DNA of 44,401 nucleotides from Paludibacteraceae bacterium (GCA_017546705.1 JAFYSB010000006.1:1-44401); one strand, 5' to 3'; positions 10,801 to 20,126 are shown, counted from the first letter of the stretch. Numbers and translations are program-made. The notes: a model not told the origin generated them from the sequence alone.

Positions 10801-12678
10801 GCCTATATCCCTTGTGGCTCACTTGCCGCATACGAAGCATCGGATTGGGCAAGTCAAGTGGGTGAGTTTGTGGAGGAAGGATGTGCACCAATTCAGATGT
10901 GCGGTGATGACCTCTATTGGGAATATGCGGATGGTGTGCTCACCATCACGGGTACGGGGGATATGTACGATTATGCAAAGGATACCGATGTACCTTGGTA
11001 TGATGTGCGTGGTAACATCAAGACGGTTAGCTTGCCAGATGCAATGACCAAGATAGGACAAAATGCGTTCTATAAGTGTACCAACATGACTACTATCAAT
11101 ATGCCTACTAGTCTTACTGCTATTGGCGAGAAAGCATTTGCACAAGATACCAAACTGGCATGCGAGATTATCCTTCCAGCATCCATGACTACCATTGCTA
11201 GTCGTGCGTTCTTCAACTGCCAGGCCGTGACTGCCTTCCACATTGAAGCTACCACACCTCCAACGATACCAAATGATGCATTTGAACGTACTACTGCTCC
11301 TATCCATGTGCCATGTGGCTACGGACATATCTATGGCAAGCATACCCAATGGGGCGAACTAAATCTGGAGATGTGCGAGTTGCTGCAAGATAATGTATAT
11401 TACTATCCAATCGATGGCCATACAGCACGTGCGGTGACCTATCACAGCAATCCTACCGACACCATTGTCATTCCATCGGCTGTGGTGATAGATGACGTGC
11501 CACGTACCGTAACCGAGGTAGCAGACTTTGCCTTCACGGATTGTGCCAACTTGCCAGCCATCTACTTCAGCGAAGGTTTGGAGTACATCGGCGAGCGTGC
11601 CTTTGTGCGCTGCTATGGCTTGCAAGGCACCATCGTATTGCCTGCTACATTGGAGACAATTGGTGAGCGTGCATTCTCCTATTGCAATAATGTGGATAGA
11701 TACACCATCCAGGCCATGACTCCTCCTGTATTGGGCGCAAATGCTTTTACTGGCGATAATAAAAATGCGTTGTTCTATATCAGTTGTGAGGCGATGGATG
11801 ACTACAAGGTGGCTACCAACTGGTCTTCACTCAAGAGTCGCCTGCGCGATGCCTGCCTCAATATCTATCACTATAATACCGCATTGGGCGCAAATGGCGT
11901 ACATACCACCGAAGATACACTGGTAGCAAACATCGACTACCGCCGTAAGTTTACTACAAGTCGCTGGGAGACATTGTATCTGCCATTTGAAGTAGATCGC
12001 GTGACCGTGCTGGAAGATGGTGTGGAATATGACCTAACAGCATGGGATATTGTCAATGGAGGACATTATTACTTGGCAAAACCTTATGGCATCGAGAACA
12101 AAGAGGTTGTCTTCGCTTTTACTCAAGTGGTGGATGCTCATACACCTTATATCATTCAATTCAAAGATCCATATTTTCATGACAAGATGATTACCTTCCA
12201 TGGCAAAGAATCTTGGAACAAGTTGAGTAGCTCGTTTGAGGCGTTACCAATCAGTTTTGAGATGCAAATGGCTGGTAATACCACATTGCAAGATCAGATA
12301 TTGGAGGAGCCAGTATATATGTTGCGCGGTACTTCGAATTTCATCCTGCAAAATACCACGACTACCTTGCACCCATTCGAGTGCTACGTGATGCCATATG
12401 CTACACCAAGCGGAACCCCAGCACGTATGAACGTGCGCTTCCGCGGCGACGTGCCTACAGCTGTAGAGTCCGTGAAAGGCAATGAATCCTACCTGACATA
12501 TAGCGTTGATGGATACACATTGACCGTATATCCACAGGGGCAAGCCTTCAGCATCTACTCGCTCAATGGCGCATTGATCTACAGCTGCGAAGCAGGCAAA
12601 GAGGCAGTGGACTGCGAGCTGAATAGCGGATGCTACTTGCTGCATGCAGGCGCCGAAGCGCATAAGATCATGCTGTAA
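4900..12678 (+). CDS. Giant exported protein: GHL10 domain plus BspA-type leucine-rich repeats
   Basis: The 2592-residue protein starts at GTG with a signal peptide (about 1-19). Residues about 25-415 form a GHL10 (DUF187/PF02638) TIM-barrel-like domain: [37 protein letters not shown] and the acidic pair in [12 protein letters not shown] (D195, D196). The E. coli relative DigH/YddW cuts denuded peptidoglycan glycan strands. An Fn3-like segment follows (425-505), then an unnamed domain (about 517-660, diverged copy 1098-1245), each copy ending in an InlB-type repeat ([16 protein letters not shown]). BspA-type repeats of 23 residues ([16 protein letters not shown]) fill about 722-1090, 1291-1645, 1646-1995 and 2000-2300. 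The C-terminus has a domain shared with the other giants in style ([10 protein letters not shown]) and a tail ending [16 protein letters not shown] that resembles a type IX secretion signal. Domain assignments are by eye. Confidence 0.88.
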   Translation: MKKIFTLCVVLCLTYLSMGATNPKHEFRATWLTTAWGNDWPKTRVTNATTRKQQQDSLIAIFDRLQAGNMNAVCFQVRGRSDAFYQSSYEPWAAELAGARGKDPGYDPLAFAIEEAHKRGLELHAWVNPFRVTSAGTLDANDLVKKNAGQWIIQYNNGSFSGQIIDPGYPEAREYVLNVLMEIISNYDIDGIVMDDYFYPYGGTTTEDAASKALHKPANVVDVNQDGYTDDDWRRSNVDVFLKELYDRIQAKKPWVRFGMGTFGIWTTQTKVAQAYGIALPSGISGLDDYDEQACNPVEWVKNGYVDYINPQLYWPTTSTGQNYNKLCQWWAKDVCEHFSNQLTNGKKVHFFSSQSISSNSAVSEIQAEIDANRSNLSSGYTGSVFFDTDAYLTMDKDLMTSRFATNALTPPMDWKSKTALSAPTNLTISGTTLTWKHATAERFTVYVYPKGTAWSTAKNDPAYLQGVIYGNSMDISGIDTNMNDIAVCAYDRFGVEHTAAVYSNDSGAGTTPNPETIIWELNGGEVNTVTVEVPSLTTLEAQFKNDYNSYFGAAVATTREITNFLYYGSKEEGGSNLVYNMMNDPVADWTWLRDYIISKSASNTTIQTALLAGTDAHWRYSIVAFLTASAGTNSTYTVDFSIAGQPSKWGTAYQIAHGAVLLPTYVTSAYTLPAPVHPSRYEFLGWYDNAEFAGSPLTTIPANWTGTLYAQWQENAPTIDPTWQILYTSTDGNVVEPYKTNVFGANIVSNIYENGVGTITFDGPVTSIGDGAFTLCASLTTVTIGNSVTSIGDGAFTLCASLTTVTIGNSVTSIGDNAFDFCAALSSITIPNSVTSIGDEAFTGCSSLTSITIPSSVTHIGVRAFSSHSIESIVVDSENATYDSRNNCNAIIEKATNSLIAGCQKTIIPNSVTSIGKMAFYNCSSLASITIPNSIKSISSSAFYGCSSLTSLTIPNSVTSIEKEAFHACSSLTSITIPNSVTSIGEWVFYDCSSLTSITIPESVTNIGNSAFYGCSSIASITIPESVTSIGKKAFDKCSSLDTIYVEATTPPALGENVFASSPVCHIPCGTLATYESSAWARQVGGFVGDCPPASAAITYVLNGGVQSEWETPQAMYNELNALWNTFSGTSKTWGDLSTLKADVAKGIPTLAYGMALDFIADENFKEKFEWLVTYMDAKCTEQGQTLPSSDASFLRYNLQAFFIDGMRTSWPISADYTICGVSTVEAYQPYWKSGFANPTNPTEEFVLNAPYKEGYTFAGWYTNADFSGEKVTTINAETTGTLYAKWINNDWIITYTSTDGNIVKPNKTGVFGANIVSNEYKDGQGVITFDGPVTSIGEEAFNSRKSLTSITIPNSVTSIGERAFKSCESLPSVVIPNSVTSIGTSAFWYCSSLASVTIPTSVTSIGENAFADCPSLESITIPNSVTSIGLQAFFNSGLRSISIPNSVESIGMNAFRECYYLTSVTIGSGVTSIGNAVFSSCHSLTSMVVEAGNPIYDSRENCNAIIEKATNTLIAGCSDTSIPSSVKSIGDWAFYGCYYLTSITIPNSVTSIGADAFNGCTSLSSITIPNSVTSIGGEAFARCNNIKTIHIKATTPPSIGLDIFSTKVRTANIPCGTKEAYEDSDWVLHIIFFEEDCSEPIDPTWQITYTSTDGSTVTPNKTDVFGANIVSNEYKDGQGVITFDGPVTSIGEEAFWSCESLTSITIPKSVTSIGAYAFVTCCSLTSITIPNSVTSIGEAAFDDCSSLTSVTIPESVTSIGYHAFWSCESLTSITIPNSVTSIGEAAFAACRSLTSIVVEPGNTTYDSRENCNAIIETATNTLIAGCQNTVIPNTVTSIGNLAFFHCFSLTSATIGSGVTSIGNRAFEGCSSLASITIPNSVTSIGENAFSGCTSLISVTLGSGVTSIRFATFSRCSSLTSVTLGSGVTSIEVWAFGDCTALTSITCEATTPPTLESSVFPSELTTAYIPCGSLAAYEASDWASQVGEFVEEGCAPIQMCGDDLYWEYADGVLTITGTGDMYDYAKDTDVPWYDVRGNIKTVSLPDAMTKIGQNAFYKCTNMTTINMPTSLTAIGEKAFAQDTKLACEIILPASMTTIASRAFFNCQAVTAFHIEATTPPTIPNDAFERTTAPIHVPCGYGHIYGKHTQWGELNLEMCELLQDNVYYYPIDGHTARAVTYHSNPTDTIVIPSAVVIDDVPRTVTEVADFAFTDCANLPAIYFSEGLEYIGERAFVRCYGLQGTIVLPATLETIGERAFSYCNNVDRYTIQAMTPPVLGANAFTGDNKNALFYISCEAMDDYKVATNWSSLKSRLRDACLNIYHYNTALGANGVHTTEDTLVANIDYRRKFTTSRWETLYLPFEVDRVTVLEDGVEYDLTAWDIVNGGHYYLAKPYGIENKEVVFAFTQVVDAHTPYIIQFKDPYFHDKMITFHGKESWNKLSSSFEALPISFEMQMAGNTTLQDQILEEPVYMLRGTSNFILQNTTTTLHPFECYVMPYATPSGTPARMNVRFRGDVPTAVESVKGNESYLTYSVDGYTLTVYPQGQAFSIYSLNGALIYSCEAGKEAVDCELNSGCYLLHAGAEAHKIML
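7195..7332 (+). repeat. Exact 69-bp tandem duplication of one leucine-rich repeat
   Basis: Bases 7195-7263 and 7264-7332 appear identical. The unit is 23 codons, exactly one leucine-rich repeat ([19 protein letters not shown]). The following repeats share only parts of it, so this duplication looks recent. Confidence 0.9.
8775..10380 (+). repeat. Duplicated leucine-rich-repeat block
   Basis: Blocks beginning near 8775 and 9838 share long near-identical stretches. Examples are the coding for [20 protein letters not shown] (8853-8912 and 9912-9971) and the island coding for [12 protein letters not shown] (9390-9425 and 10318-10353). A third, more diverged copy of the same arrangement begins near 7069. 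The pattern points to segmental duplication or gene conversion within the gene. Confidence 0.8.
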
Positions 12679-12734
12679 TAAGGACTCAGGAAATAGCTTG
12701 AAACCACCTCACAGACTACGGGGAAAGTATTAGA

Positions 12735-12800
12735 TGGTAATTGAGTGGTAACGCAATGCTAACGAAGTGGTTTCGAGAAATATACGAGAAAGATAGATAA
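12735..12800. repeat. Degenerate 11-bp-period array downstream of the giant GHL10 gene
   Basis: Six 11-bp units follow one another: TGGTAATTGAG, TGGTAACGCAA, TGCTAACGAAG, TGGTTTCGAGA, AATATACGAGA and AAGATAGATAA. A weaker unit may precede them at 12724. Bases 12761-12777 are the exact reverse complement of 4693-4709 on the other side of the giant gene. I found no convincing promoter for cdd in this gap. Confidence 0.75.
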
Positions 12801-12824
12801 GCAAATTTATAAATCAGATATGAC

Positions 12825-13307
12825 ATGAAAGAAATTACATTGCAAACCCAGATCACTGCTTGCACAGTGGATGAACTTGATGCGGAGCTTCGCCAACTGG
12901 TGGAGATTGCCAAGCAAAAGACGCAAGATGCCTATTGCCCTTACTCGCATTTCCATGTAGGTGCAGCAGCCTTGCTCAATGATGGTACCATCATCACTGG
13001 CGCCAATCAAGAGAATGCAGCATACCCAAGCGGTATCTGCGCCGAGCGTACTGCCCTGTTTGCAGCCAATGCCAATCACCCCCATACGCCAGTCAAGGCG
13101 TTGGCGATTGCATGCTACACCAACGGACACTTCACCAAGCAGGCAGGTACACCATGTGGCGCGTGCCGACAAGTGATGTTGGAAACCGAGCACCGCTATG
13201 GACAAGATATGCAAGTGGTACTATACGGCGAAGAGGGATGTTATGTCTTCCACAAAGCAACAGACCTGTTGCCACTCAGTTTTGTATCGGATAATTTGAA
13301 AGGGTGA
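12825..13307 (+). CDS. cdd: Cytidine deaminase
   Basis: This cytoplasmic zinc enzyme deaminates cytidine and deoxycytidine to uridines for pyrimidine salvage. The 160-residue protein carries both family signatures: the Cys-Ala-Glu motif in GICAERTALFAA (C72 zinc ligand, E74 proton shuttle) and PCGACRQVM (C111 and C114 zinc ligands). Its length fits the small tetrameric class. The stop codon overlaps the GTG start of the next gene (GTGA, 13304-13307), indicating translational coupling with the permease. The 146-base gap behind the giant gene holds an 11-bp-period array but no recognisable promoter, so read-through from upstream is possible. Confidence 0.95.
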   Translation: MKEITLQTQITACTVDELDAELRQLVEIAKQKTQDAYCPYSHFHVGAAALLNDGTIITGANQENAAYPSGICAERTALFAANANHPHTPVKALAIACYTNGHFTKQAGTPCGACRQVMLETEHRYGQDMQVVLYGEEGCYVFHKATDLLPLSFVSDNLKG

Positions 13308-14791
13308 TTAAGAAAATTGACATATACCTGCTCAAGCAGTTTTTGGGCTTGCTCGTGATGACGTTTTTGATATGCGTTTTCATTCTGCTCATGCAGTTTG
13401 TATGGATGCATGTCAAGGACCTCGTTGGCAAGGGCGTCGAAATCAAAGTGCTGGCGGAGTTCTTCATCTATGCTGTCACGTCGGTGGTACCATTGGCATT
13501 GCCACTAGCTATCCTGTTGGCTTCGCTGATGACCTTCGGCAACCTGGGCGAGAAGTTCGAACTCACCGCCATGAAGGCGGCTGGCGTGAGCCTCTTCCGT
13601 ATCATGCGTCCGTTGGCCATTGCCATCGCATTTGTCTCGGTTGGGGCGTTTATGTTCTCCAACTATGTCTTGCCCGTGTCGCAAGTCAAACTATGGGCGC
13701 TGATCTTCTCGCTCAAGCAGAAATCGCCTGAACTGGATATCCCGCAGGGCGAGTTCTACGACGGTATCGAGGGCTACAATATCTACGTCCGCCGCAAGGC
13801 ACCGCAGACGGGTATGCTCTATGATATGATGATCTACGACTACTCCGAGGGCTTCCGCAATGCCAGTGTCATGGTGGCTGATTCAGGGCGTATTTTCTTT
13901 ACCGATGACAAGAAGTATCTGCTCTTGCACCTATATAGTGGCGAGTCATTTGAGAACTTGGATCGCAACCAACAACGCGCTACACACTCTGAGAAGAATA
14001 TCCCATACCGTCGTGAGAGCTTTGCGCAGAAGCAGATGCTCATCGACTTTGATATGGAGTTCGACCGCTACAACGAGGATGTGCTGGCAGACCAGCATGT
14101 GGCGAAGGATGTGGTGGAGTTGGTGCAGTCCATTGACTCGGTGCAGCATCTGGCACACGACCGAAGCCACGAGCAGAGCCAAACCATGGTGAGTAATCGC
14201 TATTTTGGTCGTGAGCGTGTCGCCAATCGTGATGTGGACATGTGGGAGGGAGCTAAGGAGCAGTATGCTGGCTATGATGTGGATTCACTCTATAGCCACT
14301 TCTCCGACGACGAGCGTTATCGTGCCCTATCTGCTGCCCTCGAGAAGGCCAAAGCACAACGCGACCAGATTGATTACAATGCCTTGATGCTCAATGACTA
14401 CCAGCGCTATATACGCAAACATGAGATTGAGCTGTATCGCAAATTTACATTGGCATTCGCATGCCTAATCTTCTTCTTTATCGGTGCACCATTAGGAGCT
14501 ATCACGCGTAAGGGAGGATTGGGAGCGCCTGTGGTGATTTCGGTGGTGATGTTTATCATCTATTATATCATCGACAACACCGGCTATAAGATGGCGCGTG
14601 AAGCATTGTGGCCCTGCTGGGCGGGTATGTGGCTCAGCTCGATGGTATTGCTGCCAATCGGTATATTCTTGACCTACAAAGCAGCTACGGACTCAGCATT
14701 GTTTAACCCCGAAGTGTGGATGAAATACTTGGGGTATATCAAAATAAAAGTAGTTAAATTAGTAAAACGTATATTCGTAAAACATAAATAG
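13304..14791 (+). CDS. LptF/LptG-type permease (YjgP/YjgQ family)
   Basis: Inner-membrane permease subunit of the lipopolysaccharide export ABC transporter. The 495-residue protein has the family layout: three hydrophobic segments at the N-terminus (about 10-35, 55-80 and 100-125; [15 protein letters not shown] is the typical start), a long periplasmic region (about 130-380), and three more segments near the C-terminus (beginning [25 protein letters not shown]). The periplasmic part is longer than in E. coli LptF/G (about 360 residues in total), as I expect for Bacteroidota. The start is GTG, overlapping the cdd stop by four bases. LptF and LptG cannot be told apart with confidence here. Confidence 0.9.
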   Translation: MIKKIDIYLLKQFLGLLVMTFLICVFILLMQFVWMHVKDLVGKGVEIKVLAEFFIYAVTSVVPLALPLAILLASLMTFGNLGEKFELTAMKAAGVSLFRIMRPLAIAIAFVSVGAFMFSNYVLPVSQVKLWALIFSLKQKSPELDIPQGEFYDGIEGYNIYVRRKAPQTGMLYDMMIYDYSEGFRNASVMVADSGRIFFTDDKKYLLLHLYSGESFENLDRNQQRATHSEKNIPYRRESFAQKQMLIDFDMEFDRYNEDVLADQHVAKDVVELVQSIDSVQHLAHDRSHEQSQTMVSNRYFGRERVANRDVDMWEGAKEQYAGYDVDSLYSHFSDDERYRALSAALEKAKAQRDQIDYNALMLNDYQRYIRKHEIELYRKFTLAFACLIFFFIGAPLGAITRKGGLGAPVVISVVMFIIYYIIDNTGYKMAREALWPCWAGMWLSSMVLLPIGIFLTYKAATDSALFNPEVWMKYLGYIKIKVVKLVKRIFVKHK

Positions 14792-14793
14792 AT

Positions 14794-16041
14794 ATGATGG
14801 ATACAATAGAAAAAGCAATCGAAGATATTCGCGAAGGTAAGTTCGTGATCGTGGTGGATGATGAAGATCGTGAGAATGAGGGTGATTTTATCATCGCAGC
14901 AGAGAAGATAACTCCTGAGAAGGTCAACTTCATGCTCCAGCATGGAAGGGGCGTACTATGTGTGCCACTGCCTGAGACACGCTGTGCAGAGCTAGATTTG
15001 GTGCACCAAGTGTCGAACAACACCTCGATGTTGGGCACCCCATTCACTGTGACCGTGGATAAGCTGGAGGGCTGTACTACTGGTGTGAGTGCGGAGGACC
15101 GTGCGGCTACTATCCGCGCATTGGCAGACCCTGCTTCTACGCCACAGACATTCGGTCGTCCAGGCCATATCAATCCGCTTTATGCACAAGAACGCGGTGT
15201 GCTGCAACGTGCTGGACATACCGAGGCTGCTGTGGATTTAGCACGTTTGGCGGGCTTGCAACCAGTGGCTGCACTCATCGAGATTATGAATGAGGACGGC
15301 ACCATGGCACGTATGCCACAACTGGAGAAAGTGGCTGAGGAATACGGATTGAGCCTCATCTCTATTAAGGACCTCATCGCCTACCGCATTAGCCATACCG
15401 AGGATGCCAACTCTCAACTCTCAACTGTCAACTCTCAACTGTCAACTGCCCTCGTGGAGCGTGGTGAGACAGTTAGTCTGCCTACCGAGTTTGGCGACTT
15501 TATGCTCACACCTTTCCGTGAGCTGACAACTGGACTGGAGCATATTGCCTTGGTGAAGGGCGAATGGCAAGCGGATGAACCAATCCTCTGCCGTGTACAC
15601 TCGTCGTGTATGACAGGCGATATCTTTGGCTCAAAGCGCTGCGAGTGTGGCGAGCAACTCCACAAAGCTATGCAGATGGTGGAGAAAGAGGGCAAGGGTA
15701 TCATCGTCTATATGAACCAAGAGGGACGTGGCATTGGATTGATGAACAAGATTCGTGCATACAAGCTCCAAGAGCAAGGCGACGACACCGTAGAGGCAAA
15801 CGTCCACCTGGGCTTCCAACCCGATGAGCGTAACTATGGAGTAGGGGCACAGATATTGCAACAATTGGGCGCACACAAGCTCCGCTTGATGACCAACAAC
15901 CCTATCAAACGAATTGGCTTGGAGAGTTTTGGCATAGAAATTGTAGAGAATATTCCAATAGAGATAGCTCCTAATCCATATAACTTGCGTTATATGCGCA
16001 CCAAGAAGGAGAAAATGCATCACAATCTAAACTTAGTGTAA
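14794..16041 (+). CDS. ribBA: Bifunctional DHBP synthase / GTP cyclohydrolase II
   Basis: Riboflavin biosynthesis. The N-terminal domain (about 1-205) makes 3,4-dihydroxy-2-butanone 4-phosphate from ribulose 5-phosphate; [11 protein letters not shown] binds metal and substrate, with [17 protein letters not shown] and [17 protein letters not shown] also visible. The C-terminal domain (about 220-415) opens the GTP ring; the zinc site is in [20 protein letters not shown], with [10 protein letters not shown] and [11 protein letters not shown] following. The 415-residue length is slightly above the usual 400 or so because of a 14-residue linker insertion ([14 protein letters not shown], 206-219) encoded by a heptanucleotide array. 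ATG at 14797 is an equally good start. It follows the permease by 2 bases. Confidence 0.97.
   Translation: MMDTIEKAIEDIREGKFVIVVDDEDRENEGDFIIAAEKITPEKVNFMLQHGRGVLCVPLPETRCAELDLVHQVSNNTSMLGTPFTVTVDKLEGCTTGVSAEDRAATIRALADPASTPQTFGRPGHINPLYAQERGVLQRAGHTEAAVDLARLAGLQPVAALIEIMNEDGTMARMPQLEKVAEEYGLSLISIKDLIAYRISHTEDANSQLSTVNSQLSTALVERGETVSLPTEFGDFMLTPFRELTTGLEHIALVKGEWQADEPILCRVHSSCMTGDIFGSKRCECGEQLHKAMQMVEKEGKGIIVYMNQEGRGIGLMNKIRAYKLQEQGDDTVEANVHLGFQPDERNYGVGAQILQQLGAHKLRLMTNNPIKRIGLESFGIEIVENIPIEIAPNPYNLRYMRTKKEKMHHNLNLV
15409..15450 (+). repeat. Heptanucleotide array inside ribBA
   Basis: Six 7-bp units of consensus AACTSTC (AACTCTC or AACTGTC, the last AACTGCC) give exactly 42 bp, so the frame is kept. 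They encode two copies of NSQLST-V/A in the linker between the two catalytic domains, where an insertion should be tolerated. The frame used has no stop codon. Confidence 0.9.
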
Positions 16042-16042
16042 T

Positions 16043-17317
16043 ATGAAACGAGTATTTTTATTCATCCTGGCTCTTGGTTCCTTACTCTTGGTTCCATATT
16101 CTGCTTTGGCAGACGAGACGGTGACAGTCACTGCCACTACGTCCGACATTTCCGAAAACCTCGATCTTAAGACGGTTGCAACCCTCTTTGGACAAGCCAA
16201 AGACTTGGAGCAATTTGAGCAGTTGCTCAATAATCCTGATTCAGCATTCTCCAACCTCGACCTCAATGGCGATGGAGAAGTGGACTATTTGCGCGTCATC
16301 GAGACTGCCGATAACAACCGCCACCTCGTGGTCATCCAAGCCGTATTGGCTAAGGATATCTACCAAGATGTGGCCTCTATCTTCGTCGAGAAGGATGCTG
16401 ATGACCAAATCACCGTACAGGTGGTAGGCGACGAGTATATCTATGGTGCCGATTATATCATCGAACCAGTGTATATCTATAGACCATTGATTTATGATTG
16501 GTTCTGGGGAACATCGTGGGTATGCTGGCACTCGCCATATTATTGGGGCTATTGGCCAGGTTGGTGGCGTCCATACTATTGCGTAGATCCTTTCCTGTAT
16601 TGGGATCACTGCTATTGGCACCACTACCACTATCCTTACTGCTCTTTCCGTATGGGTCATCATCATCATGCACATTATCATAATATGTATGATCGTGTAC
16701 GCCGCAATGATTATGCGCATCGCCATCCTGAGCGTTCGTTCGCTACGCGCAATGCTTCGCGCAACGTGAGCAACGCACGTGCTTTTGAGCAAAGCCGCCG
16801 CACAGCTGTGCGTGATGCCAATGCTACACGCACTACGACAAGCAGAGGTTCGGCTACGCGCGTGAGTACATCATCTACTACGCGTGGCAATGCAGCACAA
16901 GCATCACGCAATGCTACGTATGGTAGCACCAATGTGCGCGGTACTACTACGGCTACTCGTGGCAATGCCACCCGTACTTCCACTACGACTACTTCGCGTA
17001 CCTCCACTGCTACCACACGCACTACGACTACTACACGCACTACGGCTACCCCTTCACGCACTACCACCACACGTAGCACTATTACTACTACACGCACGCA
17101 GCCTTCGCGCTCGAGTGTGAGCACTGCTACCACACCATCACGCTCAAGTAGCTCGGCAGTACGTTCCTCTTCGTCAAGCACGATGCGTTCGTCTGCACCA
17201 AGCAGTGTGCGTTCGTCATCATCCAGCACCATGCGCTCATCGGGTGGTATGTCGGGTGGAGGCTCGCGCTCAGGCGGAAGCTCTTCGTCGCGCAGTGGCG
17301 GAAGCACACGCAGATAA
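16043..17317 (+). CDS. Secreted protein with EF-hand-like loop, His/Tyr/Trp-rich centre and Ser/Thr/Arg tail
   Basis: I do not recognise a named family. The 424-residue protein begins with a signal peptide (cleavage near residue 23, YSALAD). Residues about 30-145 form a folded domain with a calcium-loop-like motif (DLNGDGEVDYL, about 73-83) followed by RVIETADNNRHLVVIQAVL. Residues about 145-215 are very rich in Trp, Tyr and His (YYWGYWPGWWRPYY; WHHYHYPYC; HHHHAHYH) and could bind metal or haem, or pack against the outer membrane. From about 225 to the end the sequence is low-complexity Thr/Ser/Arg and strongly basic. Its start lies one base after the ribBA stop, so it is in that operon. Function unknown; probably periplasmic or surface. 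Confidence 0.75.
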   Translation: MKRVFLFILALGSLLLVPYSALADETVTVTATTSDISENLDLKTVATLFGQAKDLEQFEQLLNNPDSAFSNLDLNGDGEVDYLRVIETADNNRHLVVIQAVLAKDIYQDVASIFVEKDADDQITVQVVGDEYIYGADYIIEPVYIYRPLIYDWFWGTSWVCWHSPYYWGYWPGWWRPYYCVDPFLYWDHCYWHHYHYPYCSFRMGHHHHAHYHNMYDRVRRNDYAHRHPERSFATRNASRNVSNARAFEQSRRTAVRDANATRTTTSRGSATRVSTSSTTRGNAAQASRNATYGSTNVRGTTTATRGNATRTSTTTTSRTSTATTRTTTTTRTTATPSRTTTTRSTITTTRTQPSRSSVSTATTPSRSSSSAVRSSSSSTMRSSAPSSVRSSSSSTMRSSGGMSGGGSRSGGSSSSRSGGSTRR

Positions 17318-17325
17318 ATGTGTCT

Positions 17326-17340
17326 TGGCACAGTTTTTGC
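17326..17340 (+). promoter_or_regulatory. Sigma54-type -24/-12 promoter before sodB
   Basis: TGGCAC (17326-17331), five bases and TTGC (17337-17340). The GG and GC doublets are exactly 10 bases apart, as in the RpoN consensus TGGCAC-N5-TTGC. The expected transcription start is near 17352, about 46 bases before the sodB ATG. A near-identical element precedes the rubrerythrin gene. Confidence 0.75.
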
Positions 17341-17346
17341 CTATAG

Positions 17347-17384
17347 TAACGTGTAGCACAATGGTGTGTTGCACGTTATTTTTT
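17347..17384 (+). terminator. Intrinsic terminator or attenuator between the ribBA operon and sodB
   Basis: A 14-bp stem (17347-17360 with 17365-17378) containing two G-U wobbles, loop ATGG and a run of six T (17379-17384). It is well placed to end the cdd-ribBA operon. It also overlaps the predicted start of the sigma54 transcript, leaving about nine base pairs of stem plus the T run in the sodB leader, so attenuation of sodB is possible. Confidence 0.75.
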
Positions 17385-17397
17385 ATACCTAAACCTT

Positions 17398-17991
17398 ATG
17401 ATTAAATTTCATTTCGAACTCCCAGAGTTGGGATACCAATTCGGAGATTTGGCTCCAATGATGAGTCAAGAGACACTTTCTTTTCACTATGGAAAGCATT
17501 TCCGCGCGTATGTGGATAATCTCAACCAACTGGTGGATGGCTCCAAGTACGAGGGATTATCCCTCGAAGAGTTGGTGCGTAAAGCGCCTGAAGGACCAAT
17601 TGCCAATAACGCTGGGCAAGTGCTGAATCACCAATTATTTTTCGAACAACTTACTCCTGCACGCAATGCTAAACGTCCGTCCGGTGAGTTTCTGTTCTTG
17701 ATCGAGCAATCCTTTGGCTCCGTAGAGAAAATGGTAGAGCAACTGGATAAGGCAGCCTCTTCGTTCTTTGGCTCGGGGTGGACATTCTTGGCAATGGACG
17801 ACGGTGGCGAACTGAAGATATTGTCCTTGCCTAATGGGGATAATCCCTTGCGCTATAACCTGAAGCCGCTCTTGGCAATTGATGTATGGGAGCATGCGTA
17901 TTACTTGGATTATCAGAATCGCAGAAAAGATTATTTGAAGAACTTGTGGTTGCTAATCAATTGGCATGTGGTGTCGGAGAGAGTGGTGTAG
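17398..17991 (+). CDS. sodB: Superoxide dismutase, Fe/Mn family
   Basis: This cytoplasmic enzyme dismutates superoxide to hydrogen peroxide and oxygen. The 197-residue protein has the metal-ligand pattern of the family: His30 in LSFHYGKHF, the His in NNAGQVLNHQLFF, and Asp and His in DVWEHAYYLDYQNRRKDYL, with FGSGWTFLAMDD between. The Gln in AGQVLNH is the arrangement of iron enzymes and of the cambialistic P. gingivalis enzyme, so I expect Fe or Fe/Mn use. It stands alone behind a sigma54-type promoter and a terminator-like hairpin. Its TAG stop (17989-17991) is part of the first unit of a heptanucleotide array. The peroxide produced would be a substrate for the rubrerythrin encoded next. 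Confidence 0.97.
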   Translation: MIKFHFELPELGYQFGDLAPMMSQETLSFHYGKHFRAYVDNLNQLVDGSKYEGLSLEELVRKAPEGPIANNAGQVLNHQLFFEQLTPARNAKRPSGEFLFLIEQSFGSVEKMVEQLDKAASSFFGSGWTFLAMDDGGELKILSLPNGDNPLRYNLKPLLAIDVWEHAYYLDYQNRRKDYLKNLWLLINWHVVSERVV

Positions 17992-18019
17992 GGTGTAAGG
18001 TGTAGCGTGTAGGGCGTAG
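17985..18019 (+). repeat. Heptanucleotide array at the end of sodB
   Basis: Five 7-bp units of consensus GGTGTAG begin inside the last codons of sodB. The first unit provides the TAG stop and the second a TAA in the next frame. The array ends about 58 bases before the sigma54-type promoter of the rubrerythrin gene. Confidence 0.85.
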
Positions 18020-18076
18020 CTTTTTACCTCTCATTGTTAACTTGTTTTTAGAAAAATCATCTTGTTGTTAATGTTT

Positions 18077-18091
18077 TGGCACGGTTTTTGT
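18077..18091 (+). promoter_or_regulatory. Sigma54-type -24/-12 promoter before rubrerythrin
   Basis: TGGCAC (18077-18082), five bases and TTGT (18088-18091). The spacing between GG and the -12 G is the canonical one; the only departure is T for C at the end. Twelve of the 15 positions, plus two further T before TGG, match the sodB element. The expected start is near 18103, about 39 bases before the ATG. Confidence 0.7.
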
Positions 18092-18141
18092 AGTATGTAA
18101 AGTGACAAAAGAATATTAACCTTATAAAAACAAAGAACAAT

Positions 18142-18690
18142 ATGAATAAGAAGTTTATTTGCCCAATTTGCGGCTATGTACACGAAGGTGCACCTGCTCC
18201 AGAGCGTTGCCCACAATGCAAACAAGTAGTAACATGGAAAGAAGTTGATGAGTCAGCTGGTATCGCATTCGCTTGCGAGCACATCATCGGCGTTGCTAAA
18301 GATACTGACGAGGAGATGATCAAGGACCTCAACGCGCACTTCATGGGTGAGGCTACCGAGGTAGGTATGTATCTCGCAATGTCACGCCAAGCTGATCGTG
18401 AGGGTTATCCTGAGATCGCAGAGGCATTCAAACGCTACGCTTGGGAAGAGGCTGAGCACTGCTCTAAGTTCGCTGAATTGCTCGGCGAGGTAGTATGGAG
18501 CACCAAGGAGAATCTGGAGAAGCGTATGATGGCTGAGGCTGGTGCTTGCGACGACAAACTCCGCATTGCTAAGCGTGCAAAAGCAATGGATTGGGATGCT
18601 ATCCACGACACCGTACACGAGATGGCTAAGGACGAGGCTCGTCACGGCAAAGGCTTCGAGGGCTTGTACAACCGCTATTTCAAGAAGTAA
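18142..18690 (+). CDS. Reverse rubrerythrin (NADH peroxidase)
   Basis: Cytoplasmic peroxide-scavenging protein of anaerobes that reduces hydrogen peroxide with electrons delivered through its rubredoxin centre. The 182-residue protein has the reverse domain order: an N-terminal rubredoxin-like site with four Cys ([10 protein letters not shown] and ERCPQCKQ, residues 7-30), then a ferritin-like four-helix di-iron domain with Glu and His ligands in [33 protein letters not shown] and [17 protein letters not shown]. In ordinary rubrerythrin the rubredoxin is C-terminal. It follows sodB in the same direction and has its own similar sigma54-type promoter, so the two probably form one stress response. 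It ends in a strong terminator. Confidence 0.93.
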   Translation: MNKKFICPICGYVHEGAPAPERCPQCKQVVTWKEVDESAGIAFACEHIIGVAKDTDEEMIKDLNAHFMGEATEVGMYLAMSRQADREGYPEIAEAFKRYAWEEAEHCSKFAELLGEVVWSTKENLEKRMMAEAGACDDKLRIAKRAKAMDWDAIHDTVHEMAKDEARHGKGFEGLYNRYFKK

Positions 18691-18710
18691 TTTCCTTCGA
18701 TAATACAAAG

Positions 18711-18737
18711 AAAAGGCTGTCAAATCGACAGCCTTTT
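18711..18737. terminator. Bidirectional terminator between rubrerythrin and pgi
   Basis: An 11-bp perfect stem AAAAGGCTGTC (18711-18721) with its complement at 18727-18737, loop AAATC. The stem is flanked by A on the left and T on the right, so it can terminate both convergent genes. Confidence 0.92.
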
Positions 18738-18757
18738 TTATTGGTATGAGGTTTTGA

Positions 18758-20089
18758 TTATAGACGTGCTTTGATAGCTGCTGACTCTGCCTCGTAGCCT
18801 GGTTTGTCAAGGAGAGCAAACATATTCTTCTTGTATGCCTCTACACCAGGTTGGTTGAATGGATTCACGCCCAAGATATAACCTGAGATACCGCAACCGC
18901 GCTCGAAGAAGTAGATCAACTCGCCCAAATAATACTCGTTGAGCTTAGGCAAGGTGATCTTCATGTTAGGTACACCGCCATCGATATGCGCGAGCATGGT
19001 GCCAAGCTCAGCCATCTTATTCACTTCGTCCACGCGCTTGCCTGCAAGGAAGTTCAGACCATCGAGATTAGCATCATCGTGTGGGAATGCTACCATATGG
19101 TTGCTCTCCTCTACCGTAATCACGGTCTCAAACAAGTGACGCTCGCCCTCTTGTACGTATTGACCCATTGAGTGGAGGTCGGTGGTGAAGTCCACACTAG
19201 CAGGGAAGATACCCTTGTTCTCCTTGCCCTCTGACTCGCCATAGAGTTGCTTCCACCATTCGCTCACGAAGTGCAATTTAGGGTGGTAGTTCACCAAGAG
19301 CTCAATCTTCTTACCTTGCTCGCCATAGAGGTAGTTGCGTGCAGCAGCATATTGCGCAGCAGGGTTCTCAGCGAGTGGGGTATTGATGCCGCACACCTTC
19401 ATCATGCGTTCTGCACCGTCAATCAAGGCGTTGATATCATAGCCAGCACATGCGATTGGCAACAAGCCTACAGGAGAGAGTACTGAGAAACGACCACCGA
19501 TATTATCCTCAATCACGAAAGTCTTGTATCCCTCTTGAGTAGCCAATGTGCGGAGCGCACCTTTCTTAGCATCGGTGATACAAACGATGAGTTGCTTAGC
19601 AGCCTCTTTGCCTTGTTGCTCTTCGAGCTGAGTCTTGAGAAGGCGGAAAGCCAATGCTGGCTCGGTGGTAGTACCTGATTTGGAGATAGAGATAATACCG
19701 AACTTCTTGTTCTTGAGGAGCGCTTGCAACTCGTAGAGGTAATCCTCGCCGATGTTTTGTCCAGCATATACGATAGCTGGTTTCTCGCCCTCAAGCCATG
19801 CGAAACTACTGCTGAGTGCATCAATTACTGCCTTCGCACCTAAATATGAGCCACCAATACCGATGCATACGATTACTTCACACTCGCGGCGAAGCAAATC
19901 TGCAGTTGCTTGGATATCTGCCAATTGTGGACGGATATCTGCTGGGAGGTTCATCCAACCGAGGAAGTCGTTGCCTGCACCTGTACCGTTTACCAACATC
20001 TCTTGGCATGCTTTCACTTGCTGCTCGTAGGCAGCCACTGCCTCTGCGCTAACGGCTTTGGCATAAGAAAATTGAATATCTTTTGTCAT
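18758..20089 (-). CDS. pgi: Glucose-6-phosphate isomerase
   Basis: This enzyme interconverts glucose 6-phosphate and fructose 6-phosphate in glycolysis and gluconeogenesis. The 443-residue protein matches the short class found in Bacillus and Bacteroidota rather than the 550-residue E. coli form. Landmarks are [16 protein letters not shown] (about 76-91), the sugar-phosphate loop [14 protein letters not shown] (about 135-150), [14 protein letters not shown] and [21 protein letters not shown]. The start ATG is at 20087-20089. It lies downstream of gpsA, separated by a short AT-rich gap with heptanucleotide units. No separate promoter was seen, so it is probably the last gene of a lysS-gpsA-pgi operon. 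Confidence 0.97.
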   Translation of the reverse strand: MTKDIQFSYAKAVSAEAVAAYEQQVKACQEMLVNGTGAGNDFLGWMNLPADIRPQLADIQATADLLRRECEVIVCIGIGGSYLGAKAVIDALSSSFAWLEGEKPAIVYAGQNIGEDYLYELQALLKNKKFGIISISKSGTTTEPALAFRLLKTQLEEQQGKEAAKQLIVCITDAKKGALRTLATQEGYKTFVIEDNIGGRFSVLSPVGLLPIACAGYDINALIDGAERMMKVCGINTPLAENPAAQYAAARNYLYGEQGKKIELLVNYHPKLHFVSEWWKQLYGESEGKENKGIFPASVDFTTDLHSMGQYVQEGERHLFETVITVEESNHMVAFPHDDANLDGLNFLAGKRVDEVNKMAELGTMLAHIDGGVPNMKITLPKLNEYYLGELIYFFERGCGISGYILGVNPFNQPGVEAYKKNMFALLDKPGYEAESAAIKARL

Positions 20090-20095
20090 AATTGT

Positions 20096-20116
20096 GAATT
20101 ATGAATTTTGAATTAT
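20096..20116. repeat. Short heptanucleotide array between gpsA and pgi
   Basis: Three units of the form GAATTnT, on the plus strand, fill most of the 37-base gap, with AT-rich bases around them. The same unit recurs at 22847-22888. Confidence 0.65.
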
Positions 20117-20126
20117 AAAATAATAA

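Noticed and set aside
4693-12777. Inverted copies as ends of a transposon carrying the giant gene
   Set aside because: No transposase, no target duplication, and the copies sit inside longer 11-bp-period arrays. Kept only as a repeat observation.
14789-14794. FMN riboswitch before ribBA
   Set aside because: Only two bases separate the permease stop and the ribBA start, so there is no room for an RFN element.
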